Below the pieces are notes generated by a model. It worked only from the letters and a program-made list of their open reading frames with translations, searched no databases and was not told where the DNA came from. The translations under genes were made by a program, and so were the position numbers. 64,000 nt of DNA. Origin: Aeromonas veronii (lineage in GTDB: Bacteria; Pseudomonadota; Gammaproteobacteria; Enterobacterales; Aeromonadaceae). Below are positions 33,139 through 42,197 of this stretch, in pieces (the stretch's first letter is position 1; every line of letters starts with the position of its first letter). The stretch is taken from NCBI RefSeq assembly GCF_040215105.1, contig NZ_CP157875.1, positions 3,949,501 to 4,013,500 on the forward strand, given 5' to 3'.

Positions 33139-34173
33139 ATGGATATCACAGAGTTATTGGCTTTTAGTGTAAAGCATAAGGCCTCGGATCTACACCTCTC
33201 GGCCGGGGTTCCTCCGATGATCAGGGTTGATGGGGAGGTTCGCAAGATCAATTTGCCCGCCCTGGACCACAGGGAAGTACACGCCCTCATCTATGACATC
33301 ATGAATGACCACCAGCGCAAGGAGCTGGAGGAGAACTTCGAGGTGGACTTCTCCTTCGAGGTGCCCGGCATGGCGCGCTTCCGGGTCAACGCCTTCCAGC
33401 AATCCCGTGGCTCGGGCGCCGTGTTCCGGACCATTCCAAGCCAGGTCATGAGCCTCGAGGATCTGGGGGCACCGGAGATGTTTCGCAAGATAGCCGAGTT
33501 CCCCCGCGGGCTGGTGCTGGTCACGGGGCCGACCGGCTCGGGCAAGTCCACCACCCTGGCGGCCATGGTCGACTACATCAATGACAACACTCACCAGCAC
33601 ATCCTCACCATCGAGGATCCCATCGAATTCGTGCACGAGAACAAACGCTGCCTGGTCAACCAGCGCGAAGTCCATCGCGACACCAAGAGCTTCACCAACG
33701 CCCTGCGCTCGGCCCTGCGGGAAGACCCCGACATCATACTGGTGGGGGAAATGCGGGACCTCGAAACCATACGCCTGGCCCTGACCGCCGCCGAGACCGG
33801 CCACCTGGTGTTTGGCACCCTGCACACCTCGTCAGCGGCCAAGACCATCGACCGTATCATCGACGTCTTCCCGGGCGCAGAGAAGGACATGGTGCGCTCC
33901 ATGCTCTCCGAATCCCTGCGAGCCGTCATCTCCCAGACCCTGCTCAAGCGGATCGGCGGCGGCCGGGTGGCGGCCCACGAGATCATGCTGGGGATCCCGG
34001 CGGTGCGAAACCTCATCCGGGAAGACAAGGTGGCCCAGCTCTACTCTGTCATCCAGACCGGGATGACCCACGGCATGCAGACCATGGATCAGAGCCTCAA
34101 GCAGCTCGTCAACCGTGGCGTCGTGGCCGCGCTGGATGCCAAGGCCAAGGCGGCCGATCCCAACAACATTTAA
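33139..34173 (+). CDS. pilT: Type IV pilus retraction ATPase PilT
   Basis: Hexameric ATPase that depolymerises type IV pili for twitching and DNA uptake. The 344-residue product has the N-terminal PAS-like domain (MDITELLAFSVKHKASDLHLSAGVPPMIRVDG), Walker A GPTGSGKSTT (about residues 130-139), the Asp box (ILTIEDPIEFVHE), Walker B ILVGEMRD (about 199-206), the His box (GHLVFGTLHTSSA) and the retraction motif AVRNLIRE (about 289-296). It is followed 26 bases later by pilU. No pilin or pilus assembly operon lies here. Confidence 0.98.
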   Translation: MDITELLAFSVKHKASDLHLSAGVPPMIRVDGEVRKINLPALDHREVHALIYDIMNDHQRKELEENFEVDFSFEVPGMARFRVNAFQQSRGSGAVFRTIPSQVMSLEDLGAPEMFRKIAEFPRGLVLVTGPTGSGKSTTLAAMVDYINDNTHQHILTIEDPIEFVHENKRCLVNQREVHRDTKSFTNALRSALREDPDIILVGEMRDLETIRLALTAAETGHLVFGTLHTSSAAKTIDRIIDVFPGAEKDMVRSMLSESLRAVISQTLLKRIGGGRVAAHEIMLGIPAVRNLIREDKVAQLYSVIQTGMTHGMQTMDQSLKQLVNRGVVAALDAKAKAADPNNI

Positions 34174-34199
34174 GAGAACCTCAAACCCAAGGAGACGCT

Positions 34200-35309
34200 A
34201 TGAACATGGATGTTCTGTTGGCTGCACTGGTTGAACAAAAGGGGTCGGATCTCTTTATCACGGTCGGCGCCCCCCCCACCCTCAAGGTCAATGGCCGCCT
34301 GGTGCCCCTCGGCGAGGTCCCGCTGGATCGCCAGACCACCCTGACGCTGGTCAGGAGCAGCCTGGATGCCGCGCACCTCGAACGCTACCAGCATAGCCGG
34401 GAGGCCAACTACGCCATCGTCCGCGAGGGGATAGGTCGTTTTCGGGTCAGCGCCTTCTGGCAGCAGGATCAGCCGGGCATGGTGCTGCGCCGTATCGAAA
34501 CCCAGATCCCCGGCTTTGAGGAGCTGAAGCTGCCCCCTATCCTGCAGGATGTCGCCATGGCCAAGCGCGGTCTGGTGCTGTTCGTGGGGGCCACCGGTGC
34601 CGGCAAGTCCACCACCCAGGCCGCCATGATAGGCTTTCGCAATCAGCACGGTGACGGCCATATCCTGACGGTGGAGGATCCGGTGGAGTTCGTGCACAGC
34701 CACGACCGCTGCCTGGTCACCCAGCGAGAGGTGGGCATAGACACCGAGTCGTTCGATGTGGCACTCAAGAACTCCATGCGCCAGGCCCCGGACGTGATCC
34801 TCATCGGCGAGATCCGCACCCAGGAGACCATGGAGCTGGCCATCCAGTTCGCCGAGACCGGCCACCTCTGTCTCGCCACCCTGCACGCCAACAACGCCAA
34901 CCAGGCGCTGGATCGCATCCTCCATCTGGTGCCCCAGGAGAAACACCGCCAGTTCCTGTTCGATCTCTCCTTCAACCTGCGCGCCATCGTCGCGCAGCAA
35001 CTGCTGCCCAACCTGCACGGTCAGCGCCGGGTCGCCGCCTTCGAGATCCTGCTCAACACCCCGCTCATCACCGACATCATCCGCAAGGGGGAAGTCCATC
35101 GGCTCAAGGAGGTGATGAGCAAATCCACCGAGCTCGGGATGCAAACCTTCGATCAGGCACTGTTCACCCTGTTCTGTGGCGGCCAAATTGGCTACAGTGA
35201 GGCCCTCGCCCATGCCGACTCCGCCAACGACCTGAGGCTGCAGATCAAGCTCTCCGGTCGCCAGCAGCTGGGCACAGGTTCACTGGACAGCGCCACCCTG
35301 GATGAATGA
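34200..35309 (+). CDS. pilU: PilT-dependent retraction ATPase PilU
   Basis: Accessory retraction ATPase that works with PilT. The 369-residue product starts MNMDVLLAALVEQKGSDLFITVGAPPTLKVNG, with Walker A GATGAGKSTTQ (about residues 130-140), Asp box ILTVEDPVEFVHSHDRC, Walker B ILIGEIRTQE (about 200-209) and His box GHLCLATLHANNANQALDR. A C-terminal extension beyond the ATPase core (about 340-369) is typical of PilU. A run of eight C bases (34270-34277) encodes part of GAPPT and is slippage-prone. It is cotranscribed with pilT. Confidence 0.97.
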   Translation: MNMDVLLAALVEQKGSDLFITVGAPPTLKVNGRLVPLGEVPLDRQTTLTLVRSSLDAAHLERYQHSREANYAIVREGIGRFRVSAFWQQDQPGMVLRRIETQIPGFEELKLPPILQDVAMAKRGLVLFVGATGAGKSTTQAAMIGFRNQHGDGHILTVEDPVEFVHSHDRCLVTQREVGIDTESFDVALKNSMRQAPDVILIGEIRTQETMELAIQFAETGHLCLATLHANNANQALDRILHLVPQEKHRQFLFDLSFNLRAIVAQQLLPNLHGQRRVAAFEILLNTPLITDIIRKGEVHRLKEVMSKSTELGMQTFDQALFTLFCGGQIGYSEALAHADSANDLRLQIKLSGRQQLGTGSLDSATLDE

Positions 35310-35342
35310 GGGGGCGCTGACCATCGCGAATGAAGGAAAGTT

Positions 35343-36116
35343 ATGCTGATTGTGGTTTCCCCGGCCAAGACGCTGGATTACGAGTCGCCGCTGGTGACCT
35401 CCCGTTTCACCCAGCCCGAGCTGCTGGATCACTCCGCCCGGCTCATCACCCGCGCCCGCCAACTGACGCCGGCCCAGATCGCCAGCCTGATGAAGATCAG
35501 CGACAAGCTGGCGGGGCTCAACGCGGCGCGCTTCAGCAAGTGGCAACCGGACTTTACCCCGACCAACGCCCGCCAGGCGCTGCTGGCCTTCAAGGGGGAT
35601 GTCTACACCGGTCTCGCGGTGGAAGACTTCAGCGAGGAGGACTTTGCCTTTGCCCAGACGCATCTGCGCATGCTGTCCGGTCTCTACGGGGTACTGCGCC
35701 CGCTGGATCTGATGATGCCCTACCGCCTCGAGATGGGGATCCGCCTCGACAACGAGCGCGGCAAGGATCTCTATCAGTTCTGGGGTGACATCATCACCGA
35801 GCACCTGAACAAGGCGCTGGCGGCCCAGGGGGACGAGGTGCTGATCAACCTGGCTTCCGACGAGTATTTCAAGTCGGTGCGCCCGAAAGCCCTGACGGGA
35901 CGGATCATCACGCCGGTGTTCAAGGACGAGAAGAATGGTCAGTACAAGATCATCAGCTTCTACGCCAAGAAGGCCCGCGGCATGATGGCCCGCCACATCA
36001 TCAAGCACCGCCTGACCGAGGTGGAACAGCTGACCGGTTTCAACGATGGCGGCTACCGTTTCGTGGCCGAAGAGTCGGACCCGCACACCCTGATGTTCAA
36101 GCGCGCTGAAAATTAA
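35343..36116 (+). CDS. yaaA: Peroxide stress protein YaaA (UPF0246)
   Basis: DUF328/UPF0246 protein that in E. coli is induced by OxyR and limits free intracellular iron during peroxide stress. The 257-residue product has the family N terminus [28 protein letters not shown] and [25 protein letters not shown] (about residues 113-137), then [13 protein letters not shown] and [15 protein letters not shown]. It lies 33 bases after pilU and ends before a strong terminator, so it could be read with pilTU or from its own promoter. Confidence 0.95.
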   Translation: MLIVVSPAKTLDYESPLVTSRFTQPELLDHSARLITRARQLTPAQIASLMKISDKLAGLNAARFSKWQPDFTPTNARQALLAFKGDVYTGLAVEDFSEEDFAFAQTHLRMLSGLYGVLRPLDLMMPYRLEMGIRLDNERGKDLYQFWGDIITEHLNKALAAQGDEVLINLASDEYFKSVRPKALTGRIITPVFKDEKNGQYKIISFYAKKARGMMARHIIKHRLTEVEQLTGFNDGGYRFVAEESDPHTLMFKRAEN

Positions 36117-36118
36117 TT

Positions 36119-36191
36119 ACAAAAAAAGTGAACCAACCACGGGATCCTCGGGTCTGAACCTATGAATCCTCTGTTGTAAGCACTTTTTTGT
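36119..36191. repeat. 73-base element bounded by A-tract/T-tract inverted repeats
   Basis: ACAAAAAAAGTG (36119-36130) and CACTTTTTTGT (36181-36191) are near-perfect inverted repeats with 50 bases between them, directly after the yaaA stop codon and directly before a normal terminator. It may be an extra transcription-ending structure, a small RNA fold, or a remnant of a tiny inverted-repeat element. Confidence 0.5.
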
Positions 36192-36193
36192 TA

Positions 36194-36219
36194 GCCGACG
36201 TTCATACGTCGGCTTTTTT
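36194..36219 (+). terminator. Intrinsic terminator of yaaA
   Basis: GCCGACGT-TCAT-ACGTCGGC is a perfect eight-base-pair stem followed by six T bases. Confidence 0.92.
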
Positions 36220-36260
36220 CTGTCCGCGATCCGGCGGGATCCTGCCAGGATCCCCTGAAA

Positions 36261-36284
36261 CAAAACGGCCACCCAGAGGTGGCC
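36261..36284 (-). terminator. Intrinsic terminator of srmB
   Basis: CGGCCACC and GGTGGCCG form a stem (36266-36284), followed on the minus strand by TTTTG. It is 13 bases beyond the srmB stop codon. Confidence 0.85.
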
Positions 36285-36297
36285 GCCTGACAATGGC

Positions 36298-37521
36298 TTA
36301 CTTCTTTTTCTTCTTGGCAGACTTCTTTTTGCCATCCTTCGGCTTTTTCTTCTTCACCGGCACCCGGGCTTCCTTGTGCTTGGGACGCAGCTCATCGATC
36401 ACCCGGCGCTTGAGGCGCTCCTCGGTGTAGCGCTCGATCTTGGCCACCATGGCCATGTCGTGGGCCTCCACCAGGCTGATGGCGCAGCCCCGGTTGCCGG
36501 CACGACCGGTGCGGCCGATGCGGTGCACATAGACGTCGGTGCCATAGGGCATGTCGTAGTTGATGACATGGCTGACGTTTGGCAGGTCGATGCCGCGGGC
36601 GGCGACGTCGGTGGCGATGAGGAAGGGCACCTCCCCTTCGTGGAACTTGCGAATGGATTCGATGCGCTTGGCCTGCTCCATCTCGCCGCGGATCCAGGCG
36701 CAGGGCACGCCCGCCGCCTGCAACTGGCCGGAGAGCTCTGCCAACCGCTCGCGGGTCTTGACGAAGACGATGGCCTTCTGGGTCTGCGGATCCTTCAGGA
36801 TGTGTATCAGCAGCGCCAGCTTGTGGGCGGCGTCGTCCGCCAGGTGCACCCACTGGGTGATGGGGCGACGCTCGCTGCGGGGCGGCTCGGCGTGCAGTTC
36901 CACCGGATCTTTGAGGATCTCGTTGGCAAACTTGGTGAGGCCGGCCCCCTCCAGGGTGGCGGAGAAAAGCATGGTGTGCTTGCGGTAGCGCGCCTCTTCC
37001 ACGATGCGGTTCACGTCCTTGATGAAGCCCATGTCCAGCATGCGATCCGCTTCATCCAGCACCAGCACTTCGATGTCGTGGCTCTCGAACTCTTCCTTCT
37101 CGATGTACTCGAGCAGGCGGCCCGGGGTCGCCACCACGATGTCGGTGGTCTTGGTCAGCGCCGGCAGCTGCTCTTCATGGCTGACACCGCCGATGATGGT
37201 CTCGATGCTGAGGTGGGTGTGCACCGCCAGCGCCTTGGCGTGGGCACTGACCTGCAGCGCCAGCTCCCGGGTCGGGGTCAGGATCAGCATGCGGCAGGGG
37301 CCCGGCTTGCGGCGCGGGAAGTCCAGCAGGTGCTGCATGGCGGGCAACAGGAAGGCGGCGGTCTTGCCGGTGCCGGTCGGCGCGGACGCCAGAATATCGC
37401 GGCCATCCAGGGCTGGCTCCAACACCATCTGCTGGATGGTCGTGGGGCGGGTGAAACCCATCTCGGCCAAGGCCCGGTTGAGGGCGGGATTCAGGTCGAA
37501 ATCATCAAAGGACTGGCTCAT
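36298..37521 (-). CDS. srmB: DEAD-box RNA helicase SrmB
   Basis: ATP-dependent RNA helicase that assists early 50S assembly. The 407-residue product has the Q motif (FTRPTTIQ), Walker A APTGTGKTAAF (about residues 48-58), motif II VLDEADRMLDMGF (about 155-167), SAT (LFSATLEG) and motif VI HRIGRTGRAG (about 336-345), with a lysine-rich tail that binds RNA. Assignment to SrmB among DEAD-box proteins rests on length and on the divergent trmN6 neighbour, the arrangement found in E. coli. Confidence 0.94.
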   Translation of the reverse strand: MSQSFDDFDLNPALNRALAEMGFTRPTTIQQMVLEPALDGRDILASAPTGTGKTAAFLLPAMQHLLDFPRRKPGPCRMLILTPTRELALQVSAHAKALAVHTHLSIETIIGGVSHEEQLPALTKTTDIVVATPGRLLEYIEKEEFESHDIEVLVLDEADRMLDMGFIKDVNRIVEEARYRKHTMLFSATLEGAGLTKFANEILKDPVELHAEPPRSERRPITQWVHLADDAAHKLALLIHILKDPQTQKAIVFVKTRERLAELSGQLQAAGVPCAWIRGEMEQAKRIESIRKFHEGEVPFLIATDVAARGIDLPNVSHVINYDMPYGTDVYVHRIGRTGRAGNRGCAISLVEAHDMAMVAKIERYTEERLKRRVIDELRPKHKEARVPVKKKKPKDGKKKSAKKKKK

Positions 37522-37648
37522 GGCAATACTCGGTCATTTAGGAAGCGGCAGATTATAGGCGATTATGTCGCCCGCTCCTATGGCGCTGGCACCTTAGCCG
37601 CTATAATCGCCGACCATTTTTTGTATCGCGGACGGGATAGAGGGCCAG

Positions 37649-38359
37649 ATGGGGCGCAGCAACGGCTTTACCTTCAAACAATTTCATGTCGCCCATGACC
37701 GCTGTGCCATGAAGGTGGGCACCGACGGCATCCTGCTCGGCGCCTGGGCCCCACTGACCGGCGTGCGCCGGGTGCTGGACATCGGTACCGGCAGCGGCCT
37801 CATCGCCCTGATGCTGGCTCAGCGCAGCACAAACGACTGCCAGATCGATGCGGTAGAGCTGGATAAGGATGCAGCCAGCCAGGCCAGAGAGAATGTCGCT
37901 GCCTCCCCCTGGGCCCACAGGCTCAGCATCGTGGAAGCGGCCATCCAGGATCACCGGGCGGCGCCCTATGACCTCATCGTCTCCAACCCGCCCTACTTCG
38001 TGGCAGGTCAGGCTTTCAGCGACCCGGCCAGGGCATTGGCCCGGCACACCGGCAGCCTGGATCCCCGGGCGCTGCTGACCGCCTGCCAGCGCCTGCTGGC
38101 TCCGAGTGGCCGGGTGGCGCTGGTGCTGCCCACCGCCATGGCTGCTGAAATTTTATGCATTTCCGAGCATTTTGAACTGTATGCCAGTTGTTATACAGCT
38201 GTTATCACCAAGGAAGGGAAAGAGGCAAATCGCGTTTTATTGCTACTTCACAGAGGATTAAACAGGTGTGAACGGGGTGAAATTGTGATCCATTCTGCTA
38301 CTGGAGGCTATTCCGACAGATACATCCAACTAACCCACCCCTTCTATTTGAAGATGTAA
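37649..38359 (+). CDS. trmN6: tRNA1(Val) (adenine37-N6)-methyltransferase TrmN6 (YfiC)
   Basis: SAM-dependent enzyme that makes m6A37 in tRNA-Val1. The 236-residue product has the SAM-binding motif VLDIGTGSGLIALMLAQRS (about residues 41-59) and the N6-adenine methyltransferase signature SNPPYF (about 111-116), then LLTACQRLLAPSGRVALVLP. It opens MGRSNGFTFKQFHVAHDRCAMKVGTDGILLGAW, which fits the family. It is divergent from srmB. No strong terminator follows; a poly-T stretch lies before brnQ. Confidence 0.94.
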   Translation: MGRSNGFTFKQFHVAHDRCAMKVGTDGILLGAWAPLTGVRRVLDIGTGSGLIALMLAQRSTNDCQIDAVELDKDAASQARENVAASPWAHRLSIVEAAIQDHRAAPYDLIVSNPPYFVAGQAFSDPARALARHTGSLDPRALLTACQRLLAPSGRVALVLPTAMAAEILCISEHFELYASCYTAVITKEGKEANRVLLLLHRGLNRCERGEIVIHSATGGYSDRYIQLTHPFYLKM

Positions 38360-38550
38360 ATTTTGCCTTGAAGAATTTTTCCACATCATTATGCTGACTG
38401 TTAAACGAGCACCCGCTCCAGACCAGCCAAAACCACTGGTCATGATGAAAAAAACAGCGGGGCTCCTTTTTTTTATCCCCGAGGGGCCTGGGTCACTGAC
38501 CAATAAAAAACTATAACAAGCAATAGTTTACAAGACAGACGAGGTTGAAC
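38360..38550 (+). promoter_or_regulatory. Leader and intergenic region upstream of brnQ
   Basis: This 191-base gap contains a hairpin GACCAG/CTGGTC (38421-38441), a T8 run (38467-38474) and an AT-rich segment before brnQ. A 42-codon open frame starts at 38391 with MLTVKRAPAP, but it is poor in branched-chain codons, so a classical attenuator peptide is not supported. No operator was recognised. Confidence 0.35.
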
Positions 38551-39858
38551 TTGACGAAATCACTCACGACGTCCGATGTACTCGGATTGGGCTTTATGAC
38601 CTTCGCCTTCTACCTGGGCGCCGGTAACATCATCTTCCCGCCCTTGGCCGGCTATCTGGCGGGTGAGCACCTCTCCCTCGCCATGCTGGGCTTCCTGGTC
38701 ACCGCCGTGGGCCTGCCGCTCATCACCATCATCGCCGTCGCCAAGGCTGGCAACGGCTGGGCCGGCATGACCAAGCTGCTGCCTGCCGGCATCGCCACCA
38801 CCCTGGCGGTCGCCATCTACATCATCATCGGCCCGGCCTTCGCCGCCCCCCGTACCGGCCTCGTCGCCTACGAGATGGGCATCAAGCCCTTCATCGGTGA
38901 CATGGGGCAGGCGGGTCTCGCCGTCTACACGGTGATCTTCTTCGGCATCGCCATTCTGGTCTCCATGAATCAGGGCAAGTTGATGGACGCCATCGGCAAA
39001 TACCTGACCCCGGTGCTGATGATCCTGCTGCTGACCCTGGCTGTCGGCGTCTTCATGGCTCCGCAAGGCACCATGCCCGCCGCCACCGGCGACTACCAGA
39101 GCGGCCCCTTCGTGAAAGGGATCCTGGAAGGCTACAACACCATGGACACCCTGGCGTCCCTGATGTTTGGAGCCCTCATCGTCGATCTGCTGCGCCAGAA
39201 GGGCATCACCGACTATCAGAGCCAGTTCAAGTACCTGGCCATCGCCGGCGTCATCTCCGCCATCGGTCTGTCCGTGGTCTATGTCTCCCTGTTCCAGCTC
39301 GGTAACACCGCCGCCGGCGTGGCCACCGATGTCAGCAACGGCGGCGCCATCGTCAACGCCTACGTGCTGAGCCTGTTCGGTCAACCGGGCCAGTTCATCC
39401 TGGCCGGCATCATCACCCTGGCCTGCTTCACCACCGCCGTGGGCCTCATCTCCGCCTGCTCCGACTTCTTCCACAATCTCACTGGCATCGCCTACAAGAA
39501 GCTGGTCGTGCTGCTGGGGGTCATCTGCGCCGTGGTGGCCAACGTCGGCCTGAGCCAGCTCATCAGCCTCTCCATCCCGGTGCTGGTTGCCATCTATCCG
39601 GTCGCCGTGGCCCTGGTACTGGTCACCTTCCTGAAGGGCTACTTCGGTCGTCCGCGCCTGGTGTTCCGCTCCGTGCTGCTGGTCGCCTTCCTGTTCGGCT
39701 GCCTGGATGGCCTGGGCGCCGCCGGCATGAAGATGGATGCGTTCGCCTTCCTGCCGCTGTTTGACAAGGGTCTGGCCTGGTTGCTGCCAACCCTGCTGGC
39801 CTGTGGCCTGGGCGTGATGATCCGCGCCGGTGACAAGCTGGCTGCCGAAGCCGCCTGA
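38551..39858 (+). CDS. brnQ: Branched-chain amino acid transporter BrnQ (LIVCS family)
   Basis: Sodium-coupled importer of leucine, valine and isoleucine in the inner membrane. The 435-residue product has about twelve helices and the family segments DVLGLGFMTFAFYLGAGNIIFPPLAGYLAGEH (residues 8-39), PRTGLVAYEMGIKPF, YNTMDTLASLMFGALIV and VGLISACSDFF. The start is a TTG at 38551, with GAGG (38541-38544) six bases upstream, and it aligns exactly with the E. coli N terminus; another TTG two codons earlier overlaps the binding site. It is monocistronic with a strong terminator. Confidence 0.94.
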   Translation: MTKSLTTSDVLGLGFMTFAFYLGAGNIIFPPLAGYLAGEHLSLAMLGFLVTAVGLPLITIIAVAKAGNGWAGMTKLLPAGIATTLAVAIYIIIGPAFAAPRTGLVAYEMGIKPFIGDMGQAGLAVYTVIFFGIAILVSMNQGKLMDAIGKYLTPVLMILLLTLAVGVFMAPQGTMPAATGDYQSGPFVKGILEGYNTMDTLASLMFGALIVDLLRQKGITDYQSQFKYLAIAGVISAIGLSVVYVSLFQLGNTAAGVATDVSNGGAIVNAYVLSLFGQPGQFILAGIITLACFTTAVGLISACSDFFHNLTGIAYKKLVVLLGVICAVVANVGLSQLISLSIPVLVAIYPVAVALVLVTFLKGYFGRPRLVFRSVLLVAFLFGCLDGLGAAGMKMDAFAFLPLFDKGLAWLLPTLLACGLGVMIRAGDKLAAEAA

Positions 39859-39874
39859 TAGTCCGCCGCACATG

Positions 39875-39904
39875 AAAAAGGGCCAGCATCTGCTGGCCCT
39901 TTTT
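39875..39904 (+). terminator. Intrinsic terminator of brnQ
   Basis: AAAAAGGGCCAGCA and TGCTGGCCCTTTTT form a 14-base-pair stem around TC, followed by more T-rich sequence. It may also stop the small minus-strand gene at 39931. Confidence 0.93.
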
Positions 39905-39930
39905 GTTTGTCTCGAGATGAACGGTTCGGG

Positions 39931-40158
39931 CTAGAGCCCGGCGCCCGGCTTGGGTTTGCCGGCCAAGCCATACCAGTGATGCTCTATCCTGCCCGCATGC
40001 CAGCTGAGGGTGCCCCATGGCTGCTTCGCCTGCCAGCGAGGGAAGCTTATCAGGACGCTGTTGTCCTCATACTTGTAGATGGAGGTCTTGAGCTGGATGT
40101 CCGACAGGATCAGCAGCAGGACAGCCGCGATGAAACTCCATTTCAACGCTTTCCACAT
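39931..40158 (-). CDS. Small single-pass membrane protein of unknown function
   Basis: The 75-residue product has one N-terminal membrane helix (KWSFIAAVLLLILSDIQL, residues 6-23) and an extracytoplasmic-looking tail with many aromatic and charged residues (IYKYEDNSVLISFPRWQAKQ, GTLSWHAGRIEHHWYGLAG). It is not recognised. It starts six bases after the CheX-like gene ends on the same strand, so it is the last gene of the zur-cheX operon. A function cannot be assigned. Confidence 0.7.
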   Translation of the reverse strand: MWKALKWSFIAAVLLLILSDIQLKTSIYKYEDNSVLISFPRWQAKQPWGTLSWHAGRIEHHWYGLAGKPKPGAGL

Positions 40159-40164
40159 GATGGG

Positions 40165-40626
40165 TTACTCGAAGCAGATTTCGATGGTGGCGCGGCCGTA
40201 GTCCGAATCGAACGGCATCATGATCTTGGCCCCGTCCGCCCTGTGGGTGATGGTGTGATTCGGTCCAGAGACGATGATGGGTGTCGCCATGTCGAACTCG
40301 TAGCCCTTCTCCCCCAGCATCCGCTTGGCCCCGCCGGTCACCATGTTGGTAATCTCCCCCACCATGTCGGTGACCTCCTCGTTGAGGGTGGTCGGCGCCT
40401 CCCCCAGCATGCGGCGCATGATCTCCAGCGCCAGCCCCTTCTCGAAGCTGATGGAGAGGGAACCGCGGGTCTGCGGGCCCACCATGCCGATGAGGCCGGA
40501 CACATCCCCGCGGGCCAGCTCGTCCGTCTTGCGCTTGGGCGCGCCGGGCTTGAGCTCCAGCTGCGCCATGGTGGAGATCACGTTGAGCAGGGAGAGCAGG
40601 AACGGGTTTACAAAATCAGCCTTCAT
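40165..40626 (-). CDS. CheX-like phosphatase domain protein
   Basis: Single-domain protein of the CheC/CheX family, which dephosphorylate response regulators. The 153-residue product carries the catalytic E-x-x-N pattern in VTDMVGEITNMVTGGAKRML (Glu and Asn near residues 90 and 93) and the family opening [28 protein letters not shown]. It could act on CheY or on another receiver protein; no chemotaxis genes are close by. The start codon overlaps the zur stop codon (the ATG at 40626, or the ATG at 40629), with GGAGG just upstream, so translation is coupled to zur. Confidence 0.87.
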   Translation of the reverse strand: MKADFVNPFLLSLLNVISTMAQLELKPGAPKRKTDELARGDVSGLIGMVGPQTRGSLSISFEKGLALEIMRRMLGEAPTTLNEEVTDMVGEITNMVTGGAKRMLGEKGYEFDMATPIIVSGPNHTITHRADGAKIMMPFDSDYGRATIEICFE

Positions 40627-41075
40627 CATGCCTCCGGGGCATCGGCGCAACGGGCACATTGGCCGTGAGCCTCTATGGTCTTGTTGGTAATAGTAAAACC
40701 ATGCTGGCGCGCCTGCTCGGAAAAGGCGCCGTCGATGGCGTTGTCGTGCAGCTCCACCACGTCGCCGCAGCGATCGCAGATCAGCAGCTGCATCGGGTGG
40801 GCATGGTCAAAGTGACAGCAGAAAATGAAGGCGTTGAGGGATTCCACCTTGTGGGCGAACCCCTGTTCCAGCAGGAAGTCGAGAGCCCGGTAGACGGTCG
40901 GTGGCTTGGCATGGGCCTCGGTCTGCTGCAACTGGGCCAACAGGTCGTAAGCACTGATGGCATTGCCGTGGGCCGCCAGCAGGCGAAACACCTGACGCCG
41001 GGTGGGGGTGAAGCGGATCCCGCGCTGTTCGCAGAGGCGTTCCGCCCTTAGTAAGAGTTGGTCTTGATTCATCAT
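40626..41075 (-). CDS. zur: Zinc uptake regulator Zur (Fur family)
   Basis: Zinc-dependent repressor of zinc uptake and alternative ribosomal protein genes. The 149-residue product has a winged-helix N-terminal half ([52 protein letters not shown]) and the metal-binding half with [24 protein letters not shown] and the C-terminal CARCADAP. Zur rather than Fur is indicated by the paired-cysteine pattern and by dusA next door, as in E. coli. GTG, ATG and ATG are consecutive at the start; I use 41075. Confidence 0.93.
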   Translation of the reverse strand: MMNQDQLLLRAERLCEQRGIRFTPTRRQVFRLLAAHGNAISAYDLLAQLQQTEAHAKPPTVYRALDFLLEQGFAHKVESLNAFIFCCHFDHAHPMQLLICDRCGDVVELHDNAIDGAFSEQARQHGFTITNKTIEAHGQCARCADAPEA

Positions 41076-41208
41076 CACGCAGCTACCCTGTCAATTAGCC
41101 GGATACTATCACAGGGCCCAGCCGAGGCGGCGACAAAATTCATTTTCGGGGGGGGCCTCACGTTGTGGTAGGATCCGGCCCCTTGTTTTGCCACCCCGGA
41201 TGATTTTT

Positions 41209-42195
41209 ATGCAGGCGCAGCGCTTCTCCATCGCCCCCATGCTGGACTGGACCGATCGACATTGCCGTTATTTCCATCGGCTGATGACCAGTCAGACGCT
41301 ACTTTATACCGAGATGGTCACCACTGGCGCCATTATCCATGGCAAAGGCGACTATCTGGGCTACAGCGAGCAGGAGCACCCCATCTCGCTGCAACTGGGA
41401 GGCAGCAATCCGGCGGATCTGGCCCGCTGCGCCAAGCTGGCCGCGGAGCGCGGCTATGACGAGATCAACCTGAACGTGGGCTGCCCCTCGGATCGGGTGC
41501 AGAACGGCCGCTTCGGTGCCTGCCTGATGGGAGAACCCGCCCTGGTCGCCGACTGCGTCAAGGCGATGCGCGACGTGGTGGACATTCCGGTCACCGTGAA
41601 GACCCGCATCGGCATCGACGAGCAGGACTCCTACGAATTCTTGCAGGCCTTCATCGAGCAGGTGCGGGACGCTGGTTGCGACACCTTCATCGTCCACGCC
41701 CGCAAGGCCTGGTTGAGCGGGCTGAGCCCCCGCGAGAACCGCGAGATCCCGCCCCTGGACTACCCGCGCGTCTACCGGGTCAAACAGGACTACGCCAACC
41801 TCACCATCGCCCTCAACGGCGGTGTCACCAGCCTGGAGCAGACCCTCGAGCATCTGCAGCATGTCGACGGCGTCATGATGGGGCGCGAGGCCTACCAGAA
41901 TCCTTACCTGCTGGCGCAGGTGGACAACCTGTTGTTCGGCCAGAACAAAGCAGTACCGAGTCGCCACGAGGTGGTGCGCATGATGTTGCCCTACATGGAG
42001 CAGGAGCTCGCCAAGGGCAACTATCTCTCCCACATGACCCGCCACATGCTGGGTCTGTTCCAGAACATGCAGGGGGCTCGCGCTTGGCGCCGTCACCTGA
42101 GTGAGAACGCCTGCAAGCCCGGCGCCGGCATCCAGGTAGTGCTGGACGCCATGGCCAAGGTGCCCGAGTTTCCCCAGACCGAGACGGTGGCATAA
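41209..42195 (+). CDS. dusA: tRNA-dihydrouridine(20/20a) synthase DusA
   Basis: FMN enzyme that reduces uridine 20/20a in the tRNA D-loop with NADPH. The 328-residue product starts [26 protein letters not shown] and contains [16 protein letters not shown], the Dus signature [22 protein letters not shown] with the catalytic cysteine (near residue 99), and [25 protein letters not shown]. DusA-specific length and motifs are clear. The start is uncertain: ATG at 41200 and TTG at 41188 are in frame. It is divergent from zur. A run of eight G bases lies upstream at 41148-41155. Confidence 0.95.
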   Translation: MQAQRFSIAPMLDWTDRHCRYFHRLMTSQTLLYTEMVTTGAIIHGKGDYLGYSEQEHPISLQLGGSNPADLARCAKLAAERGYDEINLNVGCPSDRVQNGRFGACLMGEPALVADCVKAMRDVVDIPVTVKTRIGIDEQDSYEFLQAFIEQVRDAGCDTFIVHARKAWLSGLSPRENREIPPLDYPRVYRVKQDYANLTIALNGGVTSLEQTLEHLQHVDGVMMGREAYQNPYLLAQVDNLLFGQNKAVPSRHEVVRMMLPYMEQELAKGNYLSHMTRHMLGLFQNMQGARAWRRHLSENACKPGAGIQVVLDAMAKVPEFPQTETVA

Positions 42196-42197
42196 AC

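Noticed and set aside
38391..38516. Branched-chain leader peptide attenuator upstream of brnQ
   Set aside because: The 42-codon frame contains few Leu, Val or Ile codons in a row, and no mutually exclusive terminator/antiterminator pair was seen.
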